Assembly: GCF_000013985.1 (NCBI RefSeq)
Contig: NC_008048.1
Coordinates: 3,103,001-3,167,000 of the forward strand
Length of the DNA: 64,000 bases
Source of the DNA: Sphingopyxis alaskensis RB2256
GTDB lineage: Bacteria > Pseudomonadota > Alphaproteobacteria > Sphingomonadales > Sphingomonadaceae
Direction of reading: 5' to 3'
This document shows, piece by piece, positions 1-9,388 of this stretch. The notes beneath the pieces were generated by a model. It did not search any database. It was not told where the DNA came from and saw only the letters and a list, made by a program, of their open reading frames with translations. The translations under genes and the position numbers were made by a program. Positions within the stretch are counted from its first letter, which is position 1. Every line of letters starts with the position of its first letter.

Positions 1-2
1 CC

Positions 3-569
3 GCGCGCGTCGTGCGCAGCTTTGCCAGCGCCGACGACTGGTTTGCGGCGGGCGATGACGACAGCTGCGCGGTGCTCCTGCTGCGCTGGGAGCAGCCGGG
101 CGCGGTAAGCGGTGCCGCGCTGCTGGCGCATGCCGCCGCGCGCGACGGCATCGCCGCCTTCGTCGCCGCCGAAAGGCTGAGCATCGCCGAATCGCGCGCG
201 ATCCTGTTGAGCGGCGCGCGCGACCTGCTTCCCGCGCCGCTCGATCCCCGGCTCGTGCGCCGCACGATCGACGGTGCGCTCGCCGACCACGCGGCCTGGC
301 AAGTGGCGTGCGAGCGCCAGCGCGCGGCCGCGGCGCGGCTCGCCGCGCTGACCCCGCGCGAACGCGACATATTGGAGGGTATCGCCGCCGGGCTCGGCAA
401 CAAGGCGATCGCGCAGCGGCTCGATCTCAGCCCGCGCACGGTCGAGGTTCACCGCGCGAACATCATGCGCCGCGCGGGCGCGGGCCATGTCGCCGAACTG
501 CTGCACCTGCGTTTCGTCGCCGAGCAGGCGCGCGTCGCGCCGGGCAATCGGGTCCGTTTCGGCGCATGA
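3..569 (+). CDS. LuxR/FixJ-type response regulator, 5' end outside window
   Basis: C-terminal LuxR-type helix-turn-helix (LTPRERDILEGIAAG through SPRTVEVHRANIMRR) preceded by a receiver-like region. The frame is open to the window edge and reads ARVVRSFASADDW, the usual second half of a FixJ receiver, so the true start lies upstream and the GTG at 12 is not the start. Where FixJ receivers have LLLD with the phosphorylated aspartate, this protein has LLLR (residue 25 counted from codon 12). Where they have the switch lysine before a proline (KP), it has AP. It is therefore probably a phosphorylation-independent DNA-binding regulator. It converges with the acyltransferase gene, with a hairpin between them. 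Regulated genes cannot be inferred. Confidence 0.85.
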   Translation, partial: ARVVRSFASADDWFAAGDDDSCAVLLLRWEQPGAVSGAALLAHAAARDGIAAFVAAERLSIAESRAILLSGARDLLPAPLDPRLVRRTIDGALADHAAWQVACERQRAAAARLAALTPRERDILEGIAAGLGNKAIAQRLDLSPRTVEVHRANIMRRAGAGHVAELLHLRFVAEQARVAPGNRVRFGA

Positions 570-669
570 TCGCGGCGCTGCTGCGGCCGGATCGTCGCGC
601 GCGGCGCTATAAGGAGTATGAACGGCGACCCGTCCTTGTGTTGGTCCCCATGGGCGCTGCCGTTCATCC

Positions 670-699
670 GGGCGCGGTCAACCCCACCTGACCGCGCCC
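670..699. terminator. Hairpin between convergent genes
   Basis: Perfect 11-bp inverted repeat (GGGCGCGGTCA at 670-680, TGACCGCGCCC at 689-699) with an 8-nt loop, between the converging regulator and acyltransferase genes. There is no clear T-run on either side, so it may be a bidirectional, possibly Rho-assisted terminator. The rest of the 166-bp gap holds nothing I recognise. Confidence 0.5.
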
Positions 700-735
700 G
701 CACGACGGGTCGGCAGGGAAAACGCCCTGTCGACC

Positions 736-1788
736 CTATTTGTCCCTGATGACCAGCGTGCGCTGCTCGGCGCGGCCCATCGACAGGAGGATCGGGTCCG
801 ACGCCTGCCGCGCCATGAAATCGGCCTTGCTGGTCAGCCCCTGCCAGCCGATGCCGATCAGCGCCTGGGCGATCGCGCCGCCCAGCGTGTCGCCGGGGCC
901 GGGCAGGATGATGACATCGGGCGCGACCTCCTTGACCGCGACCTGCACCGAAAGCGCGAAATCATAGGGGGCCAGGATCTGGTGACCGAAGCTGTATTCC
1001 CAGACTGCCGCGGGATCGGACGAGAAGCGGCGCCAGATATGGCCGCGACCATCGACCAGCGGGATCGCCGGGGCGCCGAACAGCGTCGGCGGCAGTTCGG
1101 CCCTCGCCTTGTCCGAACTGCCGATCATCAGCGGGGTATGAAAGGGGCCGTGCCCCGCGAGGCGCAGCGGATCGCGCCCCGGCGTCGGCGGCGCTTCGGC
1201 GAGCAGCGCGGCGAGGCCCTCCTCATTGCCCGCGAACACCAGCATCCCGGCGAGGTCGATCGACAGCGCGAGGTCATGGCCCGGCCGCGCGTCGATCGCG
1301 GCGACAAGATCGAACAGCCGGTCGCGTCGGTCGGGGATCGGGCGCCAGTCGTCATCGACGATTTGCAGCAGGACCTGCCCGCCGGGGCCGTGCGTCTGGC
1401 TGTTGAGCCCCATGGCGTTGGCGATGCGGAACCCGTCGCTGATCGACACCGCGCCGCCCAGCGCGAGCGCGCTGTACCAGCCCATCGAATTGCCGAGCGC
1501 CGCAACGATGTCGAACCTGTCGCGGTCGATGCTCAGGTAATCGAGCGCGGTAGCGGTGTAGATCAGCGGCGCCGCGACGTCGCCGCGCATGTGCGTTGCC
1601 ACGCTGAAGCGATCGGCGCCGTCGAGTTCGCTCACCGTCGGCTGCCCGCGCATCCGGCGCTGCGCGTCGAAATCGGCGATCAGATCGGCAAATCGCGCGC
1701 CATGCAGCCGCGCGATGCTGCCCAGCTCGCCCTTGCCATAAGTGCCGCGGCCGGGCGCGACGACGATCGCGGTTTTGCGGGCGCTCAT
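736..1788 (-). CDS. FabD-like acyltransferase (annotated type: ACP S-malonyltransferase)
   Basis: 350-residue protein of the FabD/PKS acyltransferase fold. The nucleophile elbow GNSMG places the catalytic serine at residue 101, and PFHTPLM supplies the catalytic histidine at 217. Two family features are missing. The N-terminal GQGSQ oxyanion loop reads GRGTY. The arginine that holds the malonyl carboxylate, in the xRG motif about 25 residues after the serine, is replaced (NAMG, Met126). Established family knowledge ties that arginine to dicarboxylic acyl groups, so I infer transfer of a monocarboxylic acyl group rather than malonyl. The start codon overlaps the stop of the upstream E1 gene (ATGA), so the two are translationally coupled and probably one pathway. 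Fold assignment is firm; substrate is unknown. Confidence 0.8.
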   Translation of the reverse strand: MSARKTAIVVAPGRGTYGKGELGSIARLHGARFADLIADFDAQRRMRGQPTVSELDGADRFSVATHMRGDVAAPLIYTATALDYLSIDRDRFDIVAALGNSMGWYSALALGGAVSISDGFRIANAMGLNSQTHGPGGQVLLQIVDDDWRPIPDRRDRLFDLVAAIDARPGHDLALSIDLAGMLVFAGNEEGLAALLAEAPPTPGRDPLRLAGHGPFHTPLMIGSSDKARAELPPTLFGAPAIPLVDGRGHIWRRFSSDPAAVWEYSFGHQILAPYDFALSVQVAVKEVAPDVIILPGPGDTLGGAIAQALIGIGWQGLTSKADFMARQASDPILLSMGRAEQRTLVIRDK

Positions 1789-3986
1789 GCCAGGAGCTCC
1801 CTTGCCGCGGCAATGATGCCCTCGCGGCTCGGCAGGGTCAGCGTTGCCGCCCTGCCCAGCGGGATGAAGCTGTCGTCGGCGGCGATGCGCGCGATTTTTT
1901 TGTCCGGCGTCTGTTCAACGAACAATGCCATCAGCGCCTCGCTCTGCGAACCGGTGATGCGGCATTCGTCGACGATCAGGATGCGCTTCGCACCGCCGAC
2001 CGCGGCGACCAGCTTGTCGGTATCGACGGGTCCCAGCCAGCGCAGGTCGATCACGCGCGCCTTGACGCCATCTTCGGCGAGCAGTTTTTCGGCCTGCCGC
2101 GAGAGATAATATCCGTTGCCGTAGGTTACGATCGCGAGGTCGGTGCCGTCGCCATGGACGCCGACATCGCCGAACCGGATCGGCGTGCCTTCGCCGGGCG
2201 CCTCATAGATGCTGGTCCACAGCCCATCGCCCTCTTCATGCAGGTCGCGCGTCATATAGAGCGCGATCGGTTCGACGAACACGACGACGCGCTGCTCCTC
2301 GCGCGCCAGCCGCACGCATTCGCGCAACATTTGCACCGCGTCGCGCCCGTTCGACGGCACCGCCAGGATGATGCCCGGAATGTCGCGGAACACGGCGAGG
2401 CTGTTGTCGTTGTGGAAATGGCCGCCAAAGCCCTTTTGATAGCCCAGCCCCGCGATGCGGATCACCATCGGGTTGGTGTACTGTCCGTTCGAGAAGAAGC
2501 TCAGGGTCGCCGCCTCGCCGCGAATCTGGTCCTCGGCATTGTGGACATAGGCGAGGAACTGGATTTCGGGCATCGGGACAAAGCCGTTGTGCGCCATGCC
2601 GATCGCGAGCCCCAGGATCGCCTGTTCGTCGAGCAGCGTGTTGATGACGCGCGCCGATCCGAAGCGCTGGTGCAGCTTGGCGGTGACATTATAGACGCCG
2701 CCCTTCGGTCCGACATCCTCGCCCGCGACGACGATCTCTCGATGTGCGAGCATCAGGTCGGCGAGCGCCCAGCTCAAAAGCCGCGCCATGTGCATCGGCT
2801 TGTCCATCTGGCCCCAGTCGTTGCCGAACATCGCCTTGCGCTCGTCGTCTGACGGGCTGTTGGCGCGCGCGATCGCACGTTTCGGCGGGATCAGGCTCGC
2901 CATCACCGCCGCCGCGGTGGTGATCTTGGGCCGCCGGATCGCCGCCTCGGCCTGCCGTGCCAGCGTCGCGCCGATCTCCTGATAGGCATCGGCGACGTCC
3001 GCCGCGCTCATCCACCCCTGTTCGATCATCAGCGCGGCGCCCTTCAGCAGCGGATCGCGCGCCTCGTCGGCTTCGATCAGCGCCTTGGGAAGATAGGCGC
3101 CCTGCACGTCCGATCCGGCATGACCGTACAGCCGCACCGTGGCCATGTGCAGGAAAACGGGCCGCCGCGTGCGGCGTGCATAATCGGCCGCCTCCTTCGC
3201 GCCCTTGTACGCCGCGGCCAGGTCCGTGCCGTCGCACTGGATATAGTGCAGCCCGGCGCGATGGCGGAACTGCGCCTCGATCCATCCCGCCGGCGTGCGC
3301 GTCGAAATGCCGATGCCATTGTCCTCGCACAGAAAGACCAGCGGCATGGGAGACCCTTGGTAGGCTGCCCAACCCGCGGTGTTGAACGCCCCCTGTGCGG
3401 TCGAATGGTTCGCCGACGCATCGCCGAAGCTCGCGAGCACGACCGCGTCGTCGGGAAGCGGCAGTCCGGTCATGCCAAGGCGGCGCGCGATGCCGATCGA
3501 AAAGGCGGCGCCCACCGCCTTGGGCAGGTGCGAGGCGATCGTCGAGGTCTGTGGCGGGATAGCGAGCGGCTTCGACCCGATGACCTTGTGCCGGCCGCCC
3601 GAAATCGGGTCTTCGCTCGACGCCGCAAAGCTCAAGAGCATGTCCCACGTCGGCGTCTGTCCCGGCACCTGCCGCGCGCGGTGAAGCTGAAAGGCGTTCG
3701 AACGATAGTGGAGAAACGCCATGTCGGTGGCGCGCAGCGCCGCGGCGACCGCGGCATTGCCTTCGTGCCCCGACGAGCCGATCGTATAGAATCCTTCGCC
3801 GCGCGCCTGCAGGTGGCGCGACAGCCGGTCCATCTGGCGGCTGGTGAGTTGCGACAGGAAAATATCGGTGGCCTCGCTGCGCGACAGGCCGATCGCGCCG
3901 GGGTCGGGCGCGTCGGCGCGGCCGGGCAATCGCCCTTCGGCCAGCGCGCCAAGGAATTTTTCATGTACCGCCTCAGCCGCGTCCAC
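1785..3986 (-). CDS. Fused 2-oxo acid dehydrogenase E1 alpha-beta (thiamine diphosphate enzyme)
   Basis: 733 residues if translation starts at the GTG at 3986, which has a good ribosome binding site (AGGAG, 6 nt upstream). The longer in-frame ATG at 4025 has none. Residues 1-370 are the E1 alpha half, with a thiamine-diphosphate motif from FGDASANHS (188 on) to CEDNGIGIS (220-228); the usual GDG is GDA. From about 390 to the end is an E1 beta/transketolase-C half (GEDVGPKGGVYNVT, then the YGNGYYLS and LRWLGPVD regions). It would oxidatively decarboxylate a 2-oxo acid, perhaps branched-chain, and pass the acyl group to a lipoyl E2. E1 alpha and beta are more often separate chains of about 350 each. 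No E2 or E3 gene lies nearby. Coupled to the acyltransferase downstream. Confidence 0.85.
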   Translation of the reverse strand: MDAAEAVHEKFLGALAEGRLPGRADAPDPGAIGLSRSEATDIFLSQLTSRQMDRLSRHLQARGEGFYTIGSSGHEGNAAVAAALRATDMAFLHYRSNAFQLHRARQVPGQTPTWDMLLSFAASSEDPISGGRHKVIGSKPLAIPPQTSTIASHLPKAVGAAFSIGIARRLGMTGLPLPDDAVVLASFGDASANHSTAQGAFNTAGWAAYQGSPMPLVFLCEDNGIGISTRTPAGWIEAQFRHRAGLHYIQCDGTDLAAAYKGAKEAADYARRTRRPVFLHMATVRLYGHAGSDVQGAYLPKALIEADEARDPLLKGAALMIEQGWMSAADVADAYQEIGATLARQAEAAIRRPKITTAAAVMASLIPPKRAIARANSPSDDERKAMFGNDWGQMDKPMHMARLLSWALADLMLAHREIVVAGEDVGPKGGVYNVTAKLHQRFGSARVINTLLDEQAILGLAIGMAHNGFVPMPEIQFLAYVHNAEDQIRGEAATLSFFSNGQYTNPMVIRIAGLGYQKGFGGHFHNDNSLAVFRDIPGIILAVPSNGRDAVQMLRECVRLAREEQRVVVFVEPIALYMTRDLHEEGDGLWTSIYEAPGEGTPIRFGDVGVHGDGTDLAIVTYGNGYYLSRQAEKLLAEDGVKARVIDLRWLGPVDTDKLVAAVGGAKRILIVDECRITGSQSEALMALFVEQTPDKKIARIAADDSFIPLGRAATLTLPSREGIIAAARELLA

Positions 3987-4152
3987 CTGTCTCTCCTGTC
4001 GCCCGGCCGCTGGTTGCCATTGCAACGACCCGGCCGATTTTGCCGCGCGCTAGAACGGGGCGGTCCGGCGCGCAAGCATCTCTTGCCTTGCTGCGCACGC
4101 TCGCGCTACCACGTTCGGCGATGAGCGAGCGGGGCGAGATCGACATATCAAC

Positions 4153-4863
4153 ATGATATCCATGTGGATCGCCCAGACGTCGGCCGTGGCCGGCACGCCC
4201 GGCGCCGCGGCGGAGGGCGGCTGGCTGCTCGATCCCGAGCTGGTCGACCCCGCCTTCAGCCAGACGGTTGCGGGGGGCGAGATCCAGACGGCGTTTCCGC
4301 CGCCACCCCCGCCGCCCGCGCCGCCGCCCGAATGGCTGACGTCGTTGTTCGACGCGATCGGCCGCTTTTTCGACTGGAGCACCCCCGCGGCGAAACCGCT
4401 GATGTGGATCGCGGTCGCGGTCGTGGCGCTGTTCCTCCTCTATCATTTCGTTCCCGCCTTTGCGCGCCGCGTCGACGAATGGCGTTTCCGTCGTCGCCGG
4501 GCCGACGCCGACGGCGAGGACATGGCCGCAGCGGCCGAGGCGGGCGCGGCGCGCGCGCTGCTGGCCGAGGCCGACGCGCTCGCCGCTGCGGGCCGCTTTG
4601 CCGAGGCGGTGCATCTTCTCCTCTATCGCAGCGTCGAGGATATCGAGGGGCGCCGCCCCGGCCTCGTCAAACCCGCGATGACCTCGCGCGACCTCGCCGC
4701 CGCGCGCGACCTGCCGCCGGTGGCGCGCGGTGCATTCAGCCGCATCGCGCGCGCGGTCGAAATCAGCCTGTTCGGCGGTCGCGCGATCGACGCGGGCGCG
4801 TGGGACGAGTGCCGCGCCGCCTATGCCGATCTCACCATCGCCAGAAATTGGGCGCGCGCATGA
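4153..4863 (+). CDS. DUF4129 domain membrane protein
   Basis: 236 residues. An N-terminal segment with a proline run (about 49-57) is followed by one transmembrane helix (about 78-98, WIAVAVVALFLLYHFV). A cytoplasmic DUF4129-like domain follows (ALLAEADALAAAGRFAEAVHLLLYRSVEDIE through SRIARAVEISLFGG). DUF4129 proteins commonly accompany MoxR ATPases and DUF58 proteins, as here. First gene of a six-gene coupled cluster; its stop overlaps the next start (ATGA at 4860-4863). Two starts are possible (ATG 4153 or 4162), neither with a clear ribosome binding site. Biochemical function unknown. Confidence 0.8.
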   Translation: MISMWIAQTSAVAGTPGAAAEGGWLLDPELVDPAFSQTVAGGEIQTAFPPPPPPPAPPPEWLTSLFDAIGRFFDWSTPAAKPLMWIAVAVVALFLLYHFVPAFARRVDEWRFRRRRADADGEDMAAAAEAGAARALLAEADALAAAGRFAEAVHLLLYRSVEDIEGRRPGLVKPAMTSRDLAAARDLPPVARGAFSRIARAVEISLFGGRAIDAGAWDECRAAYADLTIARNWARA

Positions 4864-6089
4864 CCGATGCCGCCGCCGACCATGGCTTCAACCCGCGCTT
4901 GATCGCGGCGGTCGTCGCGATCGGCGTCGTCGCCTTCATCGCGCTCTGGGCGCTGATCGCGCTGGGGCCGCAGCTCGGCAGCGGCAACGACGGCGGCGGC
5001 CATGCGCTGTCGAAGGCGGCGCCGGGCTATGCCGGGATCGTCGATCTGGCCGAGCGCGCGGGCGCCGAGGTCGAACTGCGGCGGCAGGTCGAACCGGGCC
5101 ACGATTACGAGCATGACCCGCTCGTCATCCTGACCCCGACGATGCGCACGCCGACACAGGACATGCGCGATCTTCTGGCGGCGCAGGGCGATGCGCCCGT
5201 GCTCGTCATCCTCCCCAAATGGGCCGCGGCCCGCGCGGGCGCGAAGGCGCCGAAGCCCGGCTGGGTCGGCAGCGGTATGGCGCTGCCGCCGCCCGCGCGG
5301 CTGCTGCCCGAGGACGTCTTCGGCACCGTCAAGATCGGCCGCGCGCGCTGGGGCAATAACGATGCGCGCGGGCGCATCGGCGCGCGCGCCGTCCGCCTGA
5401 TCGAACCCGGCCAGCTTCATACGGTGCGCGGCGCCGGCCTCGATCCGCTGCTCGTCGCGTCGGACGGATCGGCACTCGTCGCGCGTCTGCGCGAGCGCAA
5501 TCTTTACATTCTCGCCGACCCCGACCTCGTCAACAATCTAGCCTTTGCGAGCGGCGCCAGAGCCGCCGCCGCGGCAAACCTGCTCGACGCGATCGCCGAG
5601 GATGCCGGGGCCGACGGCCTCGCCTTCGACCTGACGCTCAATGGTTTCGGCGCGCAGCGCTCGCTGCTGCGCTTCGCGTTCGTCCCGCCCTTCATCGGCA
5701 TCACCCTCTGCCTGATCGCCGCCGGGCTGTTCGCGCTGTGGCAGGCGTGGGCGCGCTTTGGCCCGGCACTCAAACCCGGCCGCGCGATCCCGGTGTCGAA
5801 GGCGGCGCTGATTGCGAACAGCGCCGACCTCATCAAACAGGCGCGCCGCGAACTCGACGGCGCCGCTGCCTATGTGAAGAGCCAGCGCAGCGCGATCGCG
5901 CGGCGGCTGCACGCGCCACCGGGCCTCGACGACGAAGCGACCGACGCCTGGATCGACCGGCACCAGCGCGGCGGCGAGCCATTTTCCGCGCTCGCGCGGC
6001 GTCTGCCGCGCGCGCGCAGCACCCATGAGTTTCTTGCAGACGCGCAGGCGCTGCACGCCATCAGGAAGGATCTACTCCGTGACAGCTGA
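4860..6089 (+). CDS. DUF4350 domain membrane protein
   Basis: 409 residues starting at the ATG that overlaps the DUF4129 stop. An N-terminal transmembrane helix (about 15-38, [20 protein letters not shown]) precedes a periplasmic DUF4350 region ([41 protein letters not shown]). A second helix lies near 275-300 ([21 protein letters not shown]), with a cytoplasmic helical tail after it. This is the usual layout for the DUF4350 partner in MoxR clusters, where a substrate-like or receptor role is suspected but not shown. Its last 11 bases overlap the start of the MoxR gene. Confidence 0.8.
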   Translation: MTDAAADHGFNPRLIAAVVAIGVVAFIALWALIALGPQLGSGNDGGGHALSKAAPGYAGIVDLAERAGAEVELRRQVEPGHDYEHDPLVILTPTMRTPTQDMRDLLAAQGDAPVLVILPKWAAARAGAKAPKPGWVGSGMALPPPARLLPEDVFGTVKIGRARWGNNDARGRIGARAVRLIEPGQLHTVRGAGLDPLLVASDGSALVARLRERNLYILADPDLVNNLAFASGARAAAAANLLDAIAEDAGADGLAFDLTLNGFGAQRSLLRFAFVPPFIGITLCLIAAGLFALWQAWARFGPALKPGRAIPVSKAALIANSADLIKQARRELDGAAAYVKSQRSAIARRLHAPPGLDDEATDAWIDRHQRGGEPFSALARRLPRARSTHEFLADAQALHAIRKDLLRDS

Positions 6090-7041
6090 CATCCAGGGCG
6101 TTCAGGCGCTCGGCGCCGCGATCGAGGGCGAGGTCGCCAAGGCCGTGTTCGGGCAGGGGCCGCTCACCCGCATGGTGACGATCGCGCTGCTCGCGGGCGG
6201 CCATGTCCTGCTCGAAGGGCCGCCGGGCACCGCCAAGACCTTGCTCGCGCAGGCCTTCGCGCGCGCGAGCGGCCTCGATTTCGGGCGCATCCAGTTTACC
6301 CCCGATTTGATGCCCGGCGACATTTTGGGGTCGAACCTCTTCAACTTCCAGACGTCGAGCTTCACGCTCACCAAGGGTCCGATCTTCGCCGAATTGCTGC
6401 TCGCCGACGAAATCAACCGCACCCCGCCCAAGACGCAGGCCGCGCTGCTCGAGGCGATGCAGGAACGGCGGGTGACCATCAATGGCGAGCCGCATGTGAT
6501 GAGCCCGCGCTTCACCGTGCTCGCGACGCAGAACCCCATCGAACAGCAGGGCGTCTATCCGCTGCCCGAAGCGCAGCTCGACCGCTTCCTGTTCAAGCTT
6601 GTCGTCGATTATCCCGCGGCGGACGAGGAACGGCGGATCGTCGCCGACCATGGCGGCCGCTTCAACAGCCCCGCGGTCGGCGATTTCGGGGTCACGCAGG
6701 TCGCCGATGCCGCGGCGATCGGCGCGGCGATCGACGTCATAGCGACCGTCCGGCTCGCCGAAGAAATTGTCGATTATATCGTCCGCCTTGTCCGCGCGAC
6801 TCGCGAAAGCGCCGACCTCGAATGCGGCGCGTCCCCACGCGCCGCGACCCTGCTCGCGCGCGCGGCGTGCGCGGCGGCGGCGCTCGACGGGCGCGACTAT
6901 GTGATCCCCGACGACGTCCAGCGCCTCGCCGCCGGGGTGCTGCGCCACCGCGTCATCCTGTCGGCGGCCGCCGAGATCGAGGGGCGCAGCGTCGAACAGG
7001 TCGTCGCCGCGCTGCTCGAACGCGAGGCTGTGCCACGGTGA
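6079..7041 (+). CDS. MoxR-family AAA+ ATPase
   Basis: 320 residues from the GTG at 6079. This start is chosen because GGAAGGA lies 8 nt upstream and because it sits inside the end of the DUF4350 gene; a longer in-frame ATG at 6025 lacks support. Walker A GPPGTAKT at 47-54, Walker B LLLADE at 106-111, then the MoxR-typical [18 protein letters not shown] and sensor region [22 protein letters not shown]. MoxR proteins act as chaperone-like ATPases with von Willebrand-type partners such as the DUF58 protein encoded next. The stop overlaps the next start (GTGA at 7038-7041). Confidence 0.93.
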   Translation: MTADIQGVQALGAAIEGEVAKAVFGQGPLTRMVTIALLAGGHVLLEGPPGTAKTLLAQAFARASGLDFGRIQFTPDLMPGDILGSNLFNFQTSSFTLTKGPIFAELLLADEINRTPPKTQAALLEAMQERRVTINGEPHVMSPRFTVLATQNPIEQQGVYPLPEAQLDRFLFKLVVDYPAADEERRIVADHGGRFNSPAVGDFGVTQVADAAAIGAAIDVIATVRLAEEIVDYIVRLVRATRESADLECGASPRAATLLARAACAAAALDGRDYVIPDDVQRLAAGVLRHRVILSAAAEIEGRSVEQVVAALLEREAVPR

Positions 7042-8348
7042 TCTACCCCACCCGCCGCGCCATCTATCTGCTGCTCGCGGGTGCGCCGCTGGCGCTGGTG
7101 CTCGGACTGGTCCGGCCCGAGCTGTGGCTGGTCGCGCCCGGCTGGATCGGGGCGATCCTCGCCTGCCTGATCCTCGACACGCTGTCGGGGGCCAATCCGC
7201 GCCACCTGACGCTCGACGCGCGCTATCCGGCGCAGGTCGGCGTCGGCGACCCCTTCGACCTGTCGCTCGCCGCGCGTGGCCGCACCCTGCCGCCGCGCGC
7301 CGGGATCGCGCTGTCGCTCGACGAGCGGCTGGCCGTGGGCGGACGGCTGGCGGGTGAGATGCGCCGCACCGAGGGCGCGCTCGTCGGCACGCTGTCGCTC
7401 GCCGCGACGCGGCGCGGGCAGGCGGAGGTCACGGCGCTGTGGGTGCGCTGGGCGGGGCCGCTCGGGCTGGTGTGGAAACAGCGCCGGTTCACGATGGGCG
7501 GCGCGATCACCGTCGTGCCCAGCCTGCGCGCGGTGACCGACGCGGGGCGCCGTCTCTTCCAGCGGAACAACTGGTTCGGGCTCCGCCAGCAGCGCTTCCG
7601 CGGTGAAGGCAGCGAGTTCGAGGCGCTCGCCGAATATCAGCCGGGGATGGATCGCCGCGCGATCGACTGGAACGCCTCGGCGCGCCACGTCAAGCTGCTC
7701 GCCAAGGAATATCGTGTCGAGCGCGACAATCGCGTCATACTCGCGATCGATGCGGGGCGCACGATGGCCGAACCCGTCGGCGGGATGCCGCGCGTCGACC
7801 GGGCCGTGTCGGCGGCGCTGCTCCTCGCCTATGTCGGCCTGAAACTCAATGACCGGATCAGCCTCTTTTCCTTCGCCGCCAGACCGCAGGCGCTGACCCC
7901 CGCCTATCTGCACGTGCAGGATTTCCCGGCGTTGCAGCGCGCGGCGAGCCGCGTCGACTATGCGCCGGTCGAAAGCAATTTCACGCTCGCGCTCACCACC
8001 TTGAGCGCGCAGCTCAACCGCCGCTCGCTGATTATCCTCTTCACCGAATTTGCCGACGCGACGAGCGCCGACCTGATGATTCGTGCGGCGGGGCGGCTGG
8101 CGAAAAAGCACCGGCTGCTCTTCGTCGTCATGCGCGACGAAGAGGTCGAGGCGGAGGAGCGGCGCCATCCCGAAAGCGCCGCCGACGTCACGCGCGCAAA
8201 CGTCGCGGCGGCGATGCTCGCCGATCGCCAGCTGGTGATTGCGCGGCTCCGGCGGCTCGGCGCCGACGTGATCGAGGTGCCCGCCGATGACATGGCGGCG
8301 CGCGCGGTCGAGGCCTATCTGGGCATCAAGCGGCAGGGCAGCCTGTGA
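7038..8348 (+). CDS. DUF58 domain protein (von Willebrand A-like MoxR partner)
   Basis: 436 residues from a GTG overlapping the MoxR stop. Two N-terminal hydrophobic helices (about 8-24 and 30-48) anchor it in the membrane. The DUF58 core is clear ([16 protein letters not shown], then [18 protein letters not shown]) and is followed by a vWA-like fold beginning [14 protein letters not shown] with the metal-site-like DAGRTM. DUF58 proteins are the usual partners of MoxR ATPases. The next gene starts on its stop codon (GTGA). Confidence 0.9.
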   Translation: MIYPTRRAIYLLLAGAPLALVLGLVRPELWLVAPGWIGAILACLILDTLSGANPRHLTLDARYPAQVGVGDPFDLSLAARGRTLPPRAGIALSLDERLAVGGRLAGEMRRTEGALVGTLSLAATRRGQAEVTALWVRWAGPLGLVWKQRRFTMGGAITVVPSLRAVTDAGRRLFQRNNWFGLRQQRFRGEGSEFEALAEYQPGMDRRAIDWNASARHVKLLAKEYRVERDNRVILAIDAGRTMAEPVGGMPRVDRAVSAALLLAYVGLKLNDRISLFSFAARPQALTPAYLHVQDFPALQRAASRVDYAPVESNFTLALTTLSAQLNRRSLIILFTEFADATSADLMIRAAGRLAKKHRLLFVVMRDEEVEAEERRHPESAADVTRANVAAAMLADRQLVIARLRRLGADVIEVPADDMAARAVEAYLGIKRQGSL

Positions 8349-9388
8349 TCCCGCCGCCGCCCGCCATGCCGCGCGCGCTTGATGCGCCGAGTTTTTCGAC
8401 GAGCCGCTTTCGCGCCGAGCGCGAGGGTGACTGGATCGCCTTCGACCGGCTGCTGACCCGATTGGAAAAAAAGGGTGCGAAAGGGCTGTCGAGCGAGGAA
8501 CTGCTGCAACTGCCGGTCCTCTATCGCGCGACCCTGTCGTCGCTGTCGATCGCGCGCGCGACCAGCCTCGACAAGGCGCTGCTCGATCATCTCGAGGCGC
8601 TGTCGATCCGCGGCTATTTCCTCGTCTATGGCGTGCGCGAGAGCCGCTGGAGCCGCTTGCGCCGCTTCTTCCTCTACGACTGGCCGGCGGCGGTGCGGGC
8701 GGTGTGGAAGGAAACGGTGGTCATCGCGCTGATCATCCTGCTCGGCGCCCTGACCAGCTATTCGCTCGTGTCGAGCAACCCCGAATGGTACTATAATTTC
8801 GTCGACGAAGGCATGGCATCGGGGCGCGACCCGCGCGCCAGCGCCGAATATCTGCAATCGACGCTCGGCCAAGGCGAGGCGGCGGCGGGCAAGGGCGAAA
8901 GCGGCCTTCATATCTTCGCGACCTATTTGTTCACCCACAACAGCCGTGTGTCGATCCTCTCCTTCGCGCTCGGCTTCGCCTTTGGCGTGCCGACGATGAT
9001 GCTGGAGTTCTACCAGGGCATCGGGCTCGGCGCGATGATGGCGGTCTTTTCGGCCAAGGGGCTGGGGGTTGATTTCGGCGGCTGGCTGTTCATCCATGGC
9101 ACGACCGAATTATTCGCGGCGGCGCTGGCGGGCGCGGCGGGACTGCGCATCGGTGCCGCGGTCGTCTTTCCCGGCGCGCGCGGGCGGCTGGAGGCGGCGG
9201 CCGCGGCGGGGCGCACCGCGGGCAAGGTGATGATCGGCGTCATTCTGATGCTGCTCGCCGCGGGCCTGCTCGAAGGCTTTGGGCGCCAGCTCATCACCGA
9301 CACGATGCTGCGCTATGCGATCGGAACGCTGATGCTGCTGCTCTGGCTGGCCTATTATTATATCCCGCGGCGCGGGGACGCGGCGTGA
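8345..9388 (+). CDS. SpoIIM-like integral membrane protein
   Basis: 347 residues. A helical N-terminal cytoplasmic region (1-115) is followed by about five transmembrane helices: TVVIALIILLGALTSYSLV, then the VSILSFALGFAFGVPTMML to LGAMMAVFS segment, then LFIHGTTELFAAALAGAAGL, then VMIGVILMLLAAGLLEGF, then IGTLMLLLWLAYYYI. The HGTTEL motif is typical of stage II sporulation protein M relatives. In spore formers SpoIIM belongs to a peptidoglycan-hydrolysing engulfment machine. Here no spore genes are expected, and the coupling to MoxR/DUF58 suggests a membrane-assembly role (inference). Starts and ends in GTGA overlaps. Confidence 0.85.
   Translation: MIPPPPAMPRALDAPSFSTSRFRAEREGDWIAFDRLLTRLEKKGAKGLSSEELLQLPVLYRATLSSLSIARATSLDKALLDHLEALSIRGYFLVYGVRESRWSRLRRFFLYDWPAAVRAVWKETVVIALIILLGALTSYSLVSSNPEWYYNFVDEGMASGRDPRASAEYLQSTLGQGEAAAGKGESGLHIFATYLFTHNSRVSILSFALGFAFGVPTMMLEFYQGIGLGAMMAVFSAKGLGVDFGGWLFIHGTTELFAAALAGAAGLRIGAAVVFPGARGRLEAAAAAGRTAGKVMIGVILMLLAAGLLEGFGRQLITDTMLRYAIGTLMLLLWLAYYYIPRRGDAA

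Noticed and set aside
618..749. 43-residue plus-strand frame with AAGGAG next to its ATG
   Set aside because: AAGGAG is only 1 nt from the ATG, which does not allow initiation; the frame runs into the acyltransferase gene and through a hairpin.
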